This document shows, one piece after another, positions 1 through 6,588 of a stretch of 64,000 nt of DNA. A program made the position numbers and the translations under genes. Source of the stretch: Collinsella sp. AM18-10 (lineage in GTDB: Bacteria > Actinomycetota > Coriobacteriia > Coriobacteriales > Coriobacteriaceae); assembly GCF_003471585.1 (NCBI RefSeq), contig NZ_QRJO01000003.1:1-64000 (forward strand). Reading direction: 5' to 3'. Position 1 is the first letter of the stretch, and every line of letters begins with the position of its first letter. The notes beneath the pieces are model-generated. The model worked only from the letters and a program-made list of their open reading frames with translations, was not told the origin of the DNA and searched no databases.

Positions 1-150
1 GCCGAGGGCCACTGCGTGTCCACCGTCGGCCTGAACGAGGCCGCGATCGCGAAGTACATCCGGGAGCAGGAGAAGGCTGACATCGCGCTCGACCGGCTGA
101 GCGTCAAGGAGTACGAGGACCCCTTCGATAGGGGGCCGGGGCGCAAGTAG
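1..150 (+). CDS. C-terminal end of an IS200/IS605-type (Y1) transposase, partial
   Basis: An open frame runs in from the left edge and stops with TAG at 148-150. Its last 49 residues include CVSTVGLNEAAIAKYIREQE, which resembles the usual end of IS200/IS605 TnpA HUH-tyrosine transposases (pattern: G-aromatic-V-S-T-V-G followed by I-x-x-Y-I-x-x-Q). The HUH and tyrosine active-site residues lie outside the window, so activity cannot be judged. No tnpB follows. A strong hairpin at 261-283 may be its terminator or part of the element's right end. Identification rests on a short tail. Confidence 0.55.
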   Translation, partial: AEGHCVSTVGLNEAAIAKYIREQEKADIALDRLSVKEYEDPFDRGPGRK

Positions 151-260
151 CGCCGGTTTGACCGGCCCGCCACGGGTCAACCTGCAGTGCGGCCCGAACC
201 CCGTGAGGGCCGGCGCCTTTAGACGCGTGCCGGAAATATTAGGGTTATACCCTAAGAGCA

Positions 261-290
261 AACCACCCCTTTTAGGGGTGGTTTTGATTT
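261..290 (+). terminator. Hairpin with T-tract after the transposase tail
   Basis: A perfect 9-bp stem (AACCACCCC 261-269, GGGGTGGTT 275-283) with a 5-nt loop is followed by TTGATTT. It fits an intrinsic terminator. IS200/IS605 elements also end in imperfect hairpins, so it could be the right end of that element. A smaller AGGG/CCCT palindrome lies at 241-253. Confidence 0.5.
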
Positions 291-356
291 GGGGGTCTTA
301 CTACCTTCTTCAGCGGTGCAGATTTGCCAACAGGCCCATTGCCGGCGGCAAGGTTA

Positions 357-623
357 CTATTCGCAGTGCGCTTCAGCGGAGGAACTCGATGACTGCATAT
401 GAATGCTTATTCTAAATTGCTTTCGTCTGCACCCCGCAATCCCGCGCGCCGCGCTCAGCAACTCGTACTCCCCCTGGCTCCACTGGGGCAGCTTGGCCGC
501 GCACACGGCGTCGCGGCACAGATCCAGAAACACTTCGGCTCCCTCGCAGAAGCACTCGCGGGCAAAGGTGCCCGAGCCGCTTGCGATGCACGCGCTGTCG
601 GCGAAGAGCTATCGGCTAGACGA
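357..623 (-). pseudogene. Degenerate, truncated copy of the gene at 2274-2696
   Basis: Read on the minus strand, this stretch encodes FARECF, GAEVFLDLCRDAV and EYELLSAARGIA, closely matching the C-terminal 60 residues of the intact protein at 2274-2696. The frame is cut by a stop just upstream of the conserved part (near 618-623), and the N-terminal half is missing. The end has drifted into an unrelated tail that stops at 357-359. Both copies have the same orientation and flank the AbiE toxin-antitoxin pair, as expected after a duplication or insertion between two copies followed by decay of one. Confidence 0.65.
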
Positions 624-675
624 TTCGCGCGGACAGCGGCTAAAGCGGGCGTGCGATATATCGATAATTGATGAG

Positions 676-693
676 AACGAACACGTGTTCGTT
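676..693. promoter_or_regulatory. LexA/SOS-box-like palindrome
   Basis: AACGAACACGTGTTCGTT is an 18-bp perfect palindrome whose core (679-690) is GAAC-N4-GTTC, the LexA (DinR/Cheo) box of Gram-positive bacteria. It sits between a possible -35 (TTGATG, 668-673) and an AT-rich -10-like stretch (TTTATATG, 692-699) on the plus strand, where a repressor would block transcription. No intact SOS gene follows; the frame after it encodes about 43 unrecognisable residues to 828. The next real gene downstream is abiEi at 894. Confidence 0.5.
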
Positions 694-858
694 TATATGG
701 TAAGATATATGCCAGCGGGAGCGATTTCATTCGATATCGTTCTTGCCGGTACTTTTTACTTCCGCATGCTGTCGGCGCGGACTTCGAATTCAGAGAGGGT
801 GATTGCAATGCTATACGATTTTAAATAGATCTCTAATGCTTGATTAAGACCATGTCTA
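694..858. other. Non-coding stretch between the LexA-like box and the AbiE operator
   Basis: AT-richer than its surroundings. A short plus-strand frame beginning near 697 (MVRYMPAG...) ends at 828 and looks like the remnant of a gene once controlled by the LexA-like box. I see no recognisable domain, and no other gene in 624-893. Confidence 0.4.
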
Positions 859-894
859 TGTCAAAAGACATACAAAAGTGTTAGTCTTTTGACA
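859..894. promoter_or_regulatory. Inverted repeat, probable AbiEi operator
   Basis: TGTCAAAAGAC (859-869) and GTCTTTTGACA (884-894) form a perfect 11-bp inverted repeat with a 14-nt spacer. The right arm ends on the A of the abiEi start codon and contains TTGACA. AbiEi antitoxins are known to autoregulate by binding inverted repeats upstream of their own gene, so this is the natural candidate operator. It lies where a Shine-Dalgarno sequence should be, and none is visible. Confidence 0.55.
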
Positions 895-1421
895 TGAAAC
901 ACTTTGATGAGATATTCGAACTGGCGGCAGATGGCTACGGCATCGTGACTGCTGCGCAGGCACGCGAGATTGGCGTAACCACTGGAGAACTGAGCCGATG
1001 GTGTGCCACTGGGAAATTGATGCGCCGAGGACATGGGGTGTACAAGCTCACCCAATGGGTTCCGACGCCCCGTGACGTCTTTGCGGAGGCAGTGGCTCTT
1101 GTTGGTGACGAGGGTTTCCTGTGGGGCGAATCAGTGCTGTCTATGCACGCACTTGCACTTGTTGATCCTCGTGCCGTGACCGTGGCAACACCAAAGCGTA
1201 TTCGCCGCAAACTGCCAGCTTGGGTAAAAACAGTGCCCGCTCCAGAGAATGCGAAAACGACGTTCTATGAAGGAATCCCTTCTCAATGCGTTGCCGATGC
1301 GATTGAGGCTTGTAAGGGGTCCGTTATGACCGAACGCCTCATCGAGGCAACCAAGCACGCTCAAGCCGAGGGTCTTATTACCTCCAATGAGCATGAGAGA
1401 CTGATGAAGGAGCTGTCGTGA
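894..1421 (+). CDS. AbiEi-type antitoxin / transcriptional regulator (type IV toxin-antitoxin)
   Basis: 175 residues. The first 50 match the AbiEi_4 winged-helix antitoxin domain: an opening helix, then GIVTAAQAREIGVTTGEL, and RRGHGVYKL at the wing. The rest is the helical C-terminal domain found in such antitoxins. Family role: it represses its own operon and counteracts the nucleotidyltransferase toxin encoded next door. The start at 894 is chosen because the domain begins right there, but no ribosome-binding site precedes it; an inverted repeat occupies that position. The stop overlaps the toxin start by 4 nt (GTGA), so the two are translationally coupled. The call is firm at family level; the toxin target is unknown. 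Confidence 0.8.
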   Translation: MKHFDEIFELAADGYGIVTAAQAREIGVTTGELSRWCATGKLMRRGHGVYKLTQWVPTPRDVFAEAVALVGDEGFLWGESVLSMHALALVDPRAVTVATPKRIRRKLPAWVKTVPAPENAKTTFYEGIPSQCVADAIEACKGSVMTERLIEATKHAQAEGLITSNEHERLMKELS

Positions 1422-2251
1422 AGGAAGTCAAGAAGCCAACAAGTAGACGTAACCTTGACATAGCGATAGACCGACTCTGCGCTGATTTGGACGAAGAACC
1501 GGGCCGCATTAAAAGGCTCATTGCGGCCGTTGTTGTTGGGCAGATGCTACCCGATGGAGCCGCAAAGGGTGGAAATGCCCTGAAGATTCGCTTTGGGAAG
1601 GATGTCACGCGGTTCTCGCGCGACCTCGATACCGCCAGGGCATCCTCACTGAACGATTACATGACGAAGCTTGAAGATTCGCTCACTATAGGCTGGAACG
1701 GATTCTCGGGTGCCATTGTTCCGAGGGAGCCCGCATCTCCGAAGGGAATTCCAACTGCTTACGTCATGCGTCCGTTCGAAATCAAGATTGCTTACAATGG
1801 TAAATCGTGGATGACGCTGCCGCTTGAGGTCGGTCATAACGAAATCGGCGACGCCGACGATCCCGATATGGTTTCCTCGCCTGAAGCTGCGGCAATATTG
1901 AAAGGTCTCGGGTTTCCCGAACCGGGGCCGGTTCCGTGCATGAGGCTCGAGCATCAGATTGCCCAAAAACTTCATGCTGCGAGCAGCCCCGGCAGCGAGC
2001 GCGCCCATGATCTGATAGATCTCCAGATTGCAATTTCCAACGGAGAAATTGATTACCTAAAAACTCGAGAGGTCTGTATCAGACTCTTTGCGTATCGTGC
2101 GGAGCAGGAGTGGCCTCCAATGATCTCGAGGGGAGTGGGCTGGGACTCACTGTATTTCTCCCAGGCGGAAGGACTTAACGTTTTGCCGACTGTCGATGAT
2201 GCCGTGGCATGGGCGAACGACTTGATTGCAAAAATCGATTCTGCTCGTTAG
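1418..2251 (+). CDS. AbiEii-type nucleotidyltransferase toxin (type IV toxin-antitoxin)
   Basis: 277 residues, GTG start in a GTGA overlap with the antitoxin. KGGNALKIRFG (residues 50-60) followed by RFSRDLD (65-71) is the AbiEii/DUF1814 nucleotidyltransferase signature, with D69 and D71 as the probable metal-binding pair. A conserved helical block around ERAHDLIDLQ (about 198-207) matches the second family motif. AbiEii proteins are GTP-binding nucleotidyltransferase toxins; related enzymes modify tRNA ends. The pair probably acts in phage abortive infection or in stabilising a mobile region. All key residues appear present, so it is likely active. Location beside a transposase tail and a degenerate duplicate supports acquisition by transfer. 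Confidence 0.82.
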   Translation: MKEVKKPTSRRNLDIAIDRLCADLDEEPGRIKRLIAAVVVGQMLPDGAAKGGNALKIRFGKDVTRFSRDLDTARASSLNDYMTKLEDSLTIGWNGFSGAIVPREPASPKGIPTAYVMRPFEIKIAYNGKSWMTLPLEVGHNEIGDADDPDMVSSPEAAAILKGLGFPEPGPVPCMRLEHQIAQKLHAASSPGSERAHDLIDLQIAISNGEIDYLKTREVCIRLFAYRAEQEWPPMISRGVGWDSLYFSQAEGLNVLPTVDDAVAWANDLIAKIDSAR

Positions 2252-2273
2252 TGACACTGCTGAGATCTCTCGC

Positions 2274-2696
2274 TTACGCCATAGCAACCCCACGCGCAGC
2301 ACTCAGCAGCTCGTACTCCCTTTGACTCCAATGGCGCAGCTCGGCAGCCTCGACGGCATCTCGGCATAGGTCCAAAAACACCTCGGCCCCATCGTAGAAG
2401 CACTCGCGGGCAAAGTCACCCGAGCCGTTCGCGATGCACGTGCCGTCTGCAAACAGCTTCCAAGTCGACGGTTCGCGCAGGTTGTCCCCGGACAGCTTGA
2501 TCTGCAGCACATGCGGATTGCCGGCAGCACAGAGCTCTTCCTCGAGCTTCTGTACCGTAAAGCGCATCTGGTGGGAGAGGCTGCTCTTGACCATGGCCGA
2601 GGCGTAGCCATTTGGCTTATCCAGAAGATGCATGTGATTCGGTTTGACGACCAGGTTGTGGAAATTGCGCTCGCTGCGCACGGAGAAATTGTCCAT
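2274..2696 (-). CDS. Hypothetical protein, 140 residues
   Basis: The start is placed at 2696 because AAAGGAG (complement of 2702-2708) lies the right distance upstream; the frame is open further upstream but has no ribosome-binding site there. The protein is soluble and acidic, with a charged N-terminal half (NFHNLVVKPNHMHLLDK), and a C-terminal half carrying FARECFYDGAEVFLDLCRDAVEA. No signal peptide or membrane segment. I do not recognise the family. A broken copy of its C-terminal 60 residues lies at 357-623 in the same orientation, on the other side of the AbiE pair. It faces the toxin gene tail to tail with 22 nt between them. Confidence 0.65.
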   Translation of the reverse strand: MDNFSVRSERNFHNLVVKPNHMHLLDKPNGYASAMVKSSLSHQMRFTVQKLEEELCAAGNPHVLQIKLSGDNLREPSTWKLFADGTCIANGSGDFARECFYDGAEVFLDLCRDAVEAAELRHWSQREYELLSAARGVAMA

Positions 2697-2914
2697 ACGG
2701 ACTCCTTTCATCGATGTTGGCAGGGCCACCGTACCTCTTGGCCGGTTGGCGTCGGGATCGTGGAGCCAACTCTCTACCCCGACTCTGGATAAAACGCGCC
2801 CGCTCCTTGCGGGCAAGAGGAAGTCTATCAACGTGTACGGACAGAAATCAAGCGCCATCCGCGAAATGACGAGCGGATGGCGTTGGTTTCCCAAGTGATT
2901 ATTCGGCTTTCATC

Positions 2915-3030
2915 CGGAAAAGTGTCGAAATCAGCCGTTTAAAAGTACGGAAAAGTGTCGAAATAGGCACCTTAGAACTTCGGAAAAGTGTCAAATTCGA
3001 TAGGCAAATTATCAGGAAAAGTGTAGCTGG
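2915..3030. repeat. Four-unit tandem repeat with exact 33-bp period
   Basis: CGGAAAAGTGTCGAAAT occurs at 2915 and 2948, a one-mismatch copy at 2981, and AGGAAAAGTGTA at 3014. The spacing is exactly 33 bp each time, with 16 bp of variable sequence between units. On the plus strand the array is also open in one frame: an 11-residue peptide repeat of the form RKSVEI-x5 (RKSVEI, RKSVEI, RKSVKF, RKSVAG) ending with TGA at 3033-3035. No start codon with a ribosome-binding site for this frame is evident upstream (2697-2914 holds nothing else I recognise), so it may be the relic of a gene's 3' end or a protein-binding DNA array. Confidence 0.7.
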
Positions 3031-3094
3031 ATGACAAGACAGCACTTAGAAGCCGGTGCTGGATGCGAGATCCTGCGGCAGCCTTCAGCTCTCG

Positions 3095-4081
3095 CTACTC
3101 GTCGTCCCCGTCGTTGGGGTCGCCCTTGAGGGTGTTGATGTCTAGGTACTGGTTGTCGTCCTCTTTTTGCTGGGTCTCCGACTCCGCTTGGGTGGGGCCG
3201 CGGAACAGCTGGAATCCCTCAAACGCAATGACGCCGAGCAGGGCGATGATAATGGCGATAAAGGCAACCTTGACTGCCTGCGGAAATTCCGAGAAACGCA
3301 GCGCCTTTTCCTCGGCGTAATAATCGGCGAAGCGCTCTTCGCCCGTGCTTTTGGTATACGCCGGCGCGGACGCGGCCTCCGGGTCATATTCCGGTGCAGG
3401 CGCGGCAGCGTACGGATCGTTGAGATAATTGCTCGATGCGGTGCCATAATCCTCGGTCTCGATGCGACCGGTGCCAGTATAGCTATCGGAATAATCGGAA
3501 TATGCCGCACCGCCCTCATAATCCGCGGCGCTCGTGTTGGCGGCAAAAAGCGGGTTAACTGGAACGTCGAGCACCGGCATGCCGGTTGAGGTCTCATCCA
3601 GATCGGCTGCAGCCCAGGAATCGTAGGCAACCTGATGGGCAACGGGCTCATCGAGCCTTGTGATCGGAGGCTTGCGTGCCGCAGGAACAGGCAACTGCTG
3701 GGCGCTGTACATAACGGTGCTGTCGGCCGATTTGCCCTGCGTCGCTGCAGCGAGAAATGCCGCCGTCTCGGACGGGTCGCTTGCGGGGCGGGGAGCGGGC
3801 GCGGGCGCCGAAATGGGTGCGGGCGTAGATGCGGGCGTCGAAACAGGCGGCTGCGCAGGAGTCGGCGCAGATGCGGGCTTAGGCGCAAGTGCGGGATTGG
3901 GGCTTGACGGGCGAGCCCCACCGCCCATGAGTTCGTCGGCGGTCCACGGGCGATCATCCATCACGTCGTCAAGGCTCAGCGAAAACAGGTCGTCTTCACC
4001 CTCATCGAACATGCGGTGCACATGTCCACCAATTGCCGGAATCAATCCGCGACCGGTGCATGATGCCTTGCTCAACGCCAT
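3095..4081 (-). CDS. Proline/alanine-rich single-pass membrane protein, hypothetical
   Basis: 328 residues from the ATG at 4081, preceded by GAAAGGGTGG; a longer frame upstream lacks a ribosome-binding site. Residues 1-60 are an ordered-looking, acidic N-terminus (DEGEDDLFSLSLDDVMDDRPW). They are followed by a long low-complexity Pro/Ala/Ser linker, a tyrosine- and acid-rich stretch, then one hydrophobic helix near the C-terminus (about 269-293) and an acidic tail of 35 residues. No N-terminal signal. Topology suggests a cytoplasmic body anchored by the C-terminal helix. I do not recognise the family. It lies 123 nt after the YheO-like regulator on the same strand and may be co-transcribed. 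Confidence 0.6.
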   Translation of the reverse strand: MALSKASCTGRGLIPAIGGHVHRMFDEGEDDLFSLSLDDVMDDRPWTADELMGGGARPSSPNPALAPKPASAPTPAQPPVSTPASTPAPISAPAPAPRPASDPSETAAFLAAATQGKSADSTVMYSAQQLPVPAARKPPITRLDEPVAHQVAYDSWAAADLDETSTGMPVLDVPVNPLFAANTSAADYEGGAAYSDYSDSYTGTGRIETEDYGTASSNYLNDPYAAAPAPEYDPEAASAPAYTKSTGEERFADYYAEEKALRFSEFPQAVKVAFIAIIIALLGVIAFEGFQLFRGPTQAESETQQKEDDNQYLDINTLKGDPNDGDDE

Positions 4082-4204
4082 TCTATTCCACCCTTTCGAA
4101 ATACTAATGACATCGATTATATGGAACTTCCCAAGCGGCTCGGTCTTGGATTCGAGCTTTCCAGAACTCGCGCCCAAAAGGGGAGGGGCAATCTAGGCGA
4201 GTGC

Positions 4205-4858
4205 CTACTTGTCGTCGGCCGCCGCCTTGGCCTCATTGAGGTAGCTATAGAAGCTGTACTTGGAGATGCCAAAGAACTCGCAGGCGCGCTCGCTCGACTT
4301 GGAAATGAGGAAGGCGCCGCGACGGTCGAGGTAGCCAATGGCACGAATGCGCTCGTCTTTGGTCATGAGCGCCGCGGGCTTGCCCACAAACTGCTCGCAC
4401 TCGTGCAGCAGGTCCTCGAGCAGGTCGCCGATGTTCTTGGTAATGGGCTCGGGCTCGGTGTAGCCCGTGCCGCCGGTGCCGGTAAAGGCGTCGAGCGAAC
4501 GCTCAAAAGCCTTCATAAGCGTAATGTCAAAGTTGATGCCCAAAATGCCGACGGGCTTGCCCTCGTCGTTGCGGATAAAGATGGTCGAGGACTTGAGCAG
4601 CTTGCCATCGGTGGTTTTAGTGAGGTACGGCTCGCGGTCGTGTACGTCGGTGGTGCCCTCGTGCATGGACTCAAACACGATATGGCTGGGGCCGTCACCC
4701 AGTTTGCGCCCGCTGACGTGGCCATTTTCGATCACTACGATGGAGTGGTCCACGTCCTCGGTCTCCAGATCGTGGACGACGACTTCGCAGTTGGGGCCAA
4801 ATTGGAGCGCCAGACCGTGTGCAAGGCGCTTGTAAAACTCAATCTGTGCGGGGGTCAT
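4205..4858 (-). CDS. YheO/DauR-like transcriptional regulator
   Basis: 217 residues. The start at 4858 follows AGGAAGG; an ATG ten codons upstream has none. Residues about 8-120 form a YheO-type PAS domain (CEVVVHDLE, GHVSGRKLGD, KLLKSSTIFIRNDEGKPVGILGINFD), and the last 60 form the HTH_22 DNA-binding domain (KDERIRAIGYLDRRGAFLI...FFGISKYSFYSYLNE). Relatives control amino-acid catabolic genes such as dauBA and are thought to bind a small ligand in the PAS domain. The gene is divergent from ygeX, and the shared 277-nt gap contains a CTAACAA inverted and direct repeat, so it probably regulates the cluster at 5136-14321. Confidence 0.8.
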   Translation of the reverse strand: MTPAQIEFYKRLAHGLALQFGPNCEVVVHDLETEDVDHSIVVIENGHVSGRKLGDGPSHIVFESMHEGTTDVHDREPYLTKTTDGKLLKSSTIFIRNDEGKPVGILGINFDITLMKAFERSLDAFTGTGGTGYTEPEPITKNIGDLLEDLLHECEQFVGKPAALMTKDERIRAIGYLDRRGAFLISKSSERACEFFGISKYSFYSYLNEAKAAADDK

Positions 4859-4979
4859 GGGTGCCTTCCTAAAAATTAGTTTGGGCACACTTTGCCATAA
4901 ACCACACTTGTTCGCAAATAACGAAAGCGTTGCTGCGTTATGTGACCGTTCGGCGGCGAAAAGGTACCGATTGCGGCAA

Positions 4980-5045
4980 CTAACAATTTGTTAGGTTATC
5001 CAATCAAAAAGTGTGATAGAACATTGCTAACAAACTTTTTGTTTG
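4980..5045. promoter_or_regulatory. Candidate operator in the regulator/ygeX divergent promoter
   Basis: CTAACAATTTGTTAG (4980-4994) is a 7+7 palindrome. The half-site CTAACAA recurs at 5027-5033, where it runs into a second palindrome CAAAC-ttttt-GTTTG (5031-5045). The region is AT-rich and lies 90-155 nt before ygeX. Repeated half-sites between a regulator and its divergent target are typical of an operator; binding by the YheO-like protein is inferred. Confidence 0.4.
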
Positions 5046-5135
5046 GCATCCACATAAAAGTTCAGCCGTGTGAATGGGATCGGGCTGAAACGCGTATGCG
5101 GGGGCCGGCAAGAGAGGACTTAAGGAGTTCACCGT

Positions 5136-6350
5136 ATGGCCGATAAGATCCAGTGGGCGAGCAACACGATGCCCAAGAGCGATGACAAGCACTTGGGAAT
5201 CATGAGCCTCGACCACGTGAAGAAGGCCCGTGCCTTCCACCAGTCGTTCCCCCAGTACACCGTCACTCCGCTTGCCCGCCTGGACGGCCAGGCTGCGCGC
5301 CTGGGCCTGTCCAACCTGTGCGTTAAGGACGAGAGCTATCGCTTTGGCCTCAACGCCTTTAAGGTCCTGGGCGGTTCGTTTGCCATGGCCAACTACATTG
5401 CCGACGAGACCGGCAAGGACGTTGCCGACTGCACCTTCGATTACCTGACCTCCGATCAGCTTGCCAAGGACTTTGGCCAGGCCACCTTCTTTACCGCCAC
5501 CGACGGCAACCATGGCCGCGGCGTGGCATGGGCTGCCAACAAGCTGGGCCAGAAGGCCGTCGTGCACATGCCTAAGGGTTCCACCAAGCCCCGCTTCGAT
5601 AACATTGCCGCCGAGGGCGCCACGGTGACCATCGAAGAGGTCAACTACGACGAGTGCGTGCGCATGGCCGCCGCCGAGGCCGACGCCTGCGAGCGCGGCG
5701 TCATCGTTCAGGACACCGCCTGGGAGGGCTACGAGAAGATCCCGTCCTGGATCATGGAGGGCTACGGCACCATGGCTTCCGAGGCTGCCGAGCAGCTGCG
5801 CGAGATGGCCATCAACCGCCCGACGCACGTGTTTGTCCAGGCTGGCGTGGGTTCGCTCGCCGGCGCCGTGGTGGGCTACTTTACCAACCTGTATCCCGAT
5901 AATCCGCCCATCTTCGTCGTGGTTGAGTGCGCACCTGCCGCCTGCCTGTACAAGGGCGCTGCCGCCGGCGACGGCGATCCGCGCATCGTGGACGGTGACA
6001 TGCCCTCCATCATGGCCGGTCTGTGCTGCGGCGAGCCCAACATCCTGGGCTGGGATATCCTGCGCAACCACACCACCGCCTTCGTGTCCTGCCCCGACTG
6101 GGTCACCGCTCGCGGCATGCGCACCCTGGGCGCTCCCGAGAAGGGCGACCCGCGCGTCATCTCCGGCGAGTCCGGCGCGGTGACCACCGGCCTGGTCGAG
6201 ACTCTCATGCTCGATCCCGAGTACGCCGAGCTCAAGGAGCTCATCGGCCTGGACAAGACGAGCTCCGTGCTCTGCTTCTCCACCGAGGGCGACACCGATC
6301 CTGATCAGTACCGTCGCATCGTCTGGGAGGGCGAGTACCCGACTTGCTAG
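5136..6350 (+). CDS. ygeX: Diaminopropionate ammonia-lyase
   Basis: 404 residues, start preceded by AAGGAG at 5120. A PLP-dependent fold-type II enzyme: the family signature SYRFGLNAFKVLGG places the PLP lysine at K76, and ATDGNHGRGVAW is the asparagine-loop segment. Family reaction: 2,3-diaminopropionate to pyruvate and two ammonia, in the cytoplasm. It is the first gene of the cluster, divergent from a YheO-like regulator and followed by ygeY and ygeW as in the E. coli yge cluster. In that context it would be the last step, turning the nitrogen-rich C3 backbone left from purine breakdown into pyruvate. Length is normal for the family (about 400). Confidence 0.92.
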   Translation: MADKIQWASNTMPKSDDKHLGIMSLDHVKKARAFHQSFPQYTVTPLARLDGQAARLGLSNLCVKDESYRFGLNAFKVLGGSFAMANYIADETGKDVADCTFDYLTSDQLAKDFGQATFFTATDGNHGRGVAWAANKLGQKAVVHMPKGSTKPRFDNIAAEGATVTIEEVNYDECVRMAAAEADACERGVIVQDTAWEGYEKIPSWIMEGYGTMASEAAEQLREMAINRPTHVFVQAGVGSLAGAVVGYFTNLYPDNPPIFVVVECAPAACLYKGAAAGDGDPRIVDGDMPSIMAGLCCGEPNILGWDILRNHTTAFVSCPDWVTARGMRTLGAPEKGDPRVISGESGAVTTGLVETLMLDPEYAELKELIGLDKTSSVLCFSTEGDTDPDQYRRIVWEGEYPTC

Positions 6351-6375
6351 CGGGTCTGACCTGTCCGGAGGCAGC

Positions 6376-6475
6376 CGGAGGACTTTACTCCCTGCTCGGA
6401 CAGTCCTGCTCGCACGGAGAGCACATTAAGTGCTCTCCGGCTCGTGCGGAACTCGCGACGGAGCAAAGTCCTCCG
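6376..6475. other. Nested stem-loop between ygeX and ygeY
   Basis: The outer arms CGGAGGACTTTACTCC (6376-6391) and its partner (6460-6475) pair over 16 bp with one mismatch. A second perfect 10-bp hairpin, CGGAGAGCAC/GTGCTCTCCG (6415-6424, 6430-6439), sits in the middle, with CGCAC/GTGCG flanking it. No T-tract follows. It could be a structured RNA that sets the ratio of ygeX to ygeY, or a mobile palindrome. A small TACCT-GT-AGGTA palindrome lies at 6552-6563, just before ygeY. Confidence 0.5.
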
Positions 6476-6588
6476 TCCGCCTCCTATGGTTACTTGCTTG
6501 TGGGGTGCTCGACCTCACGCTGCTTGGCACAAGTGATCTATCTGAAATATCTACCTGTAGGTAAACCCTTGTAGAAAGGTTGACTGTT

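Noticed and set aside
2915..3030. CRISPR array
   Set aside because: The unit is 17 bp with 16-bp spacers, only four units, the last diverged, and no cas genes. Spacing is identical because units are tandem 33-mers.
6344..6574. 75-codon frame between ygeX and ygeY
   Set aside because: It overlaps the ygeX end, runs through a long palindrome and has no ribosome-binding site or recognisable sequence.
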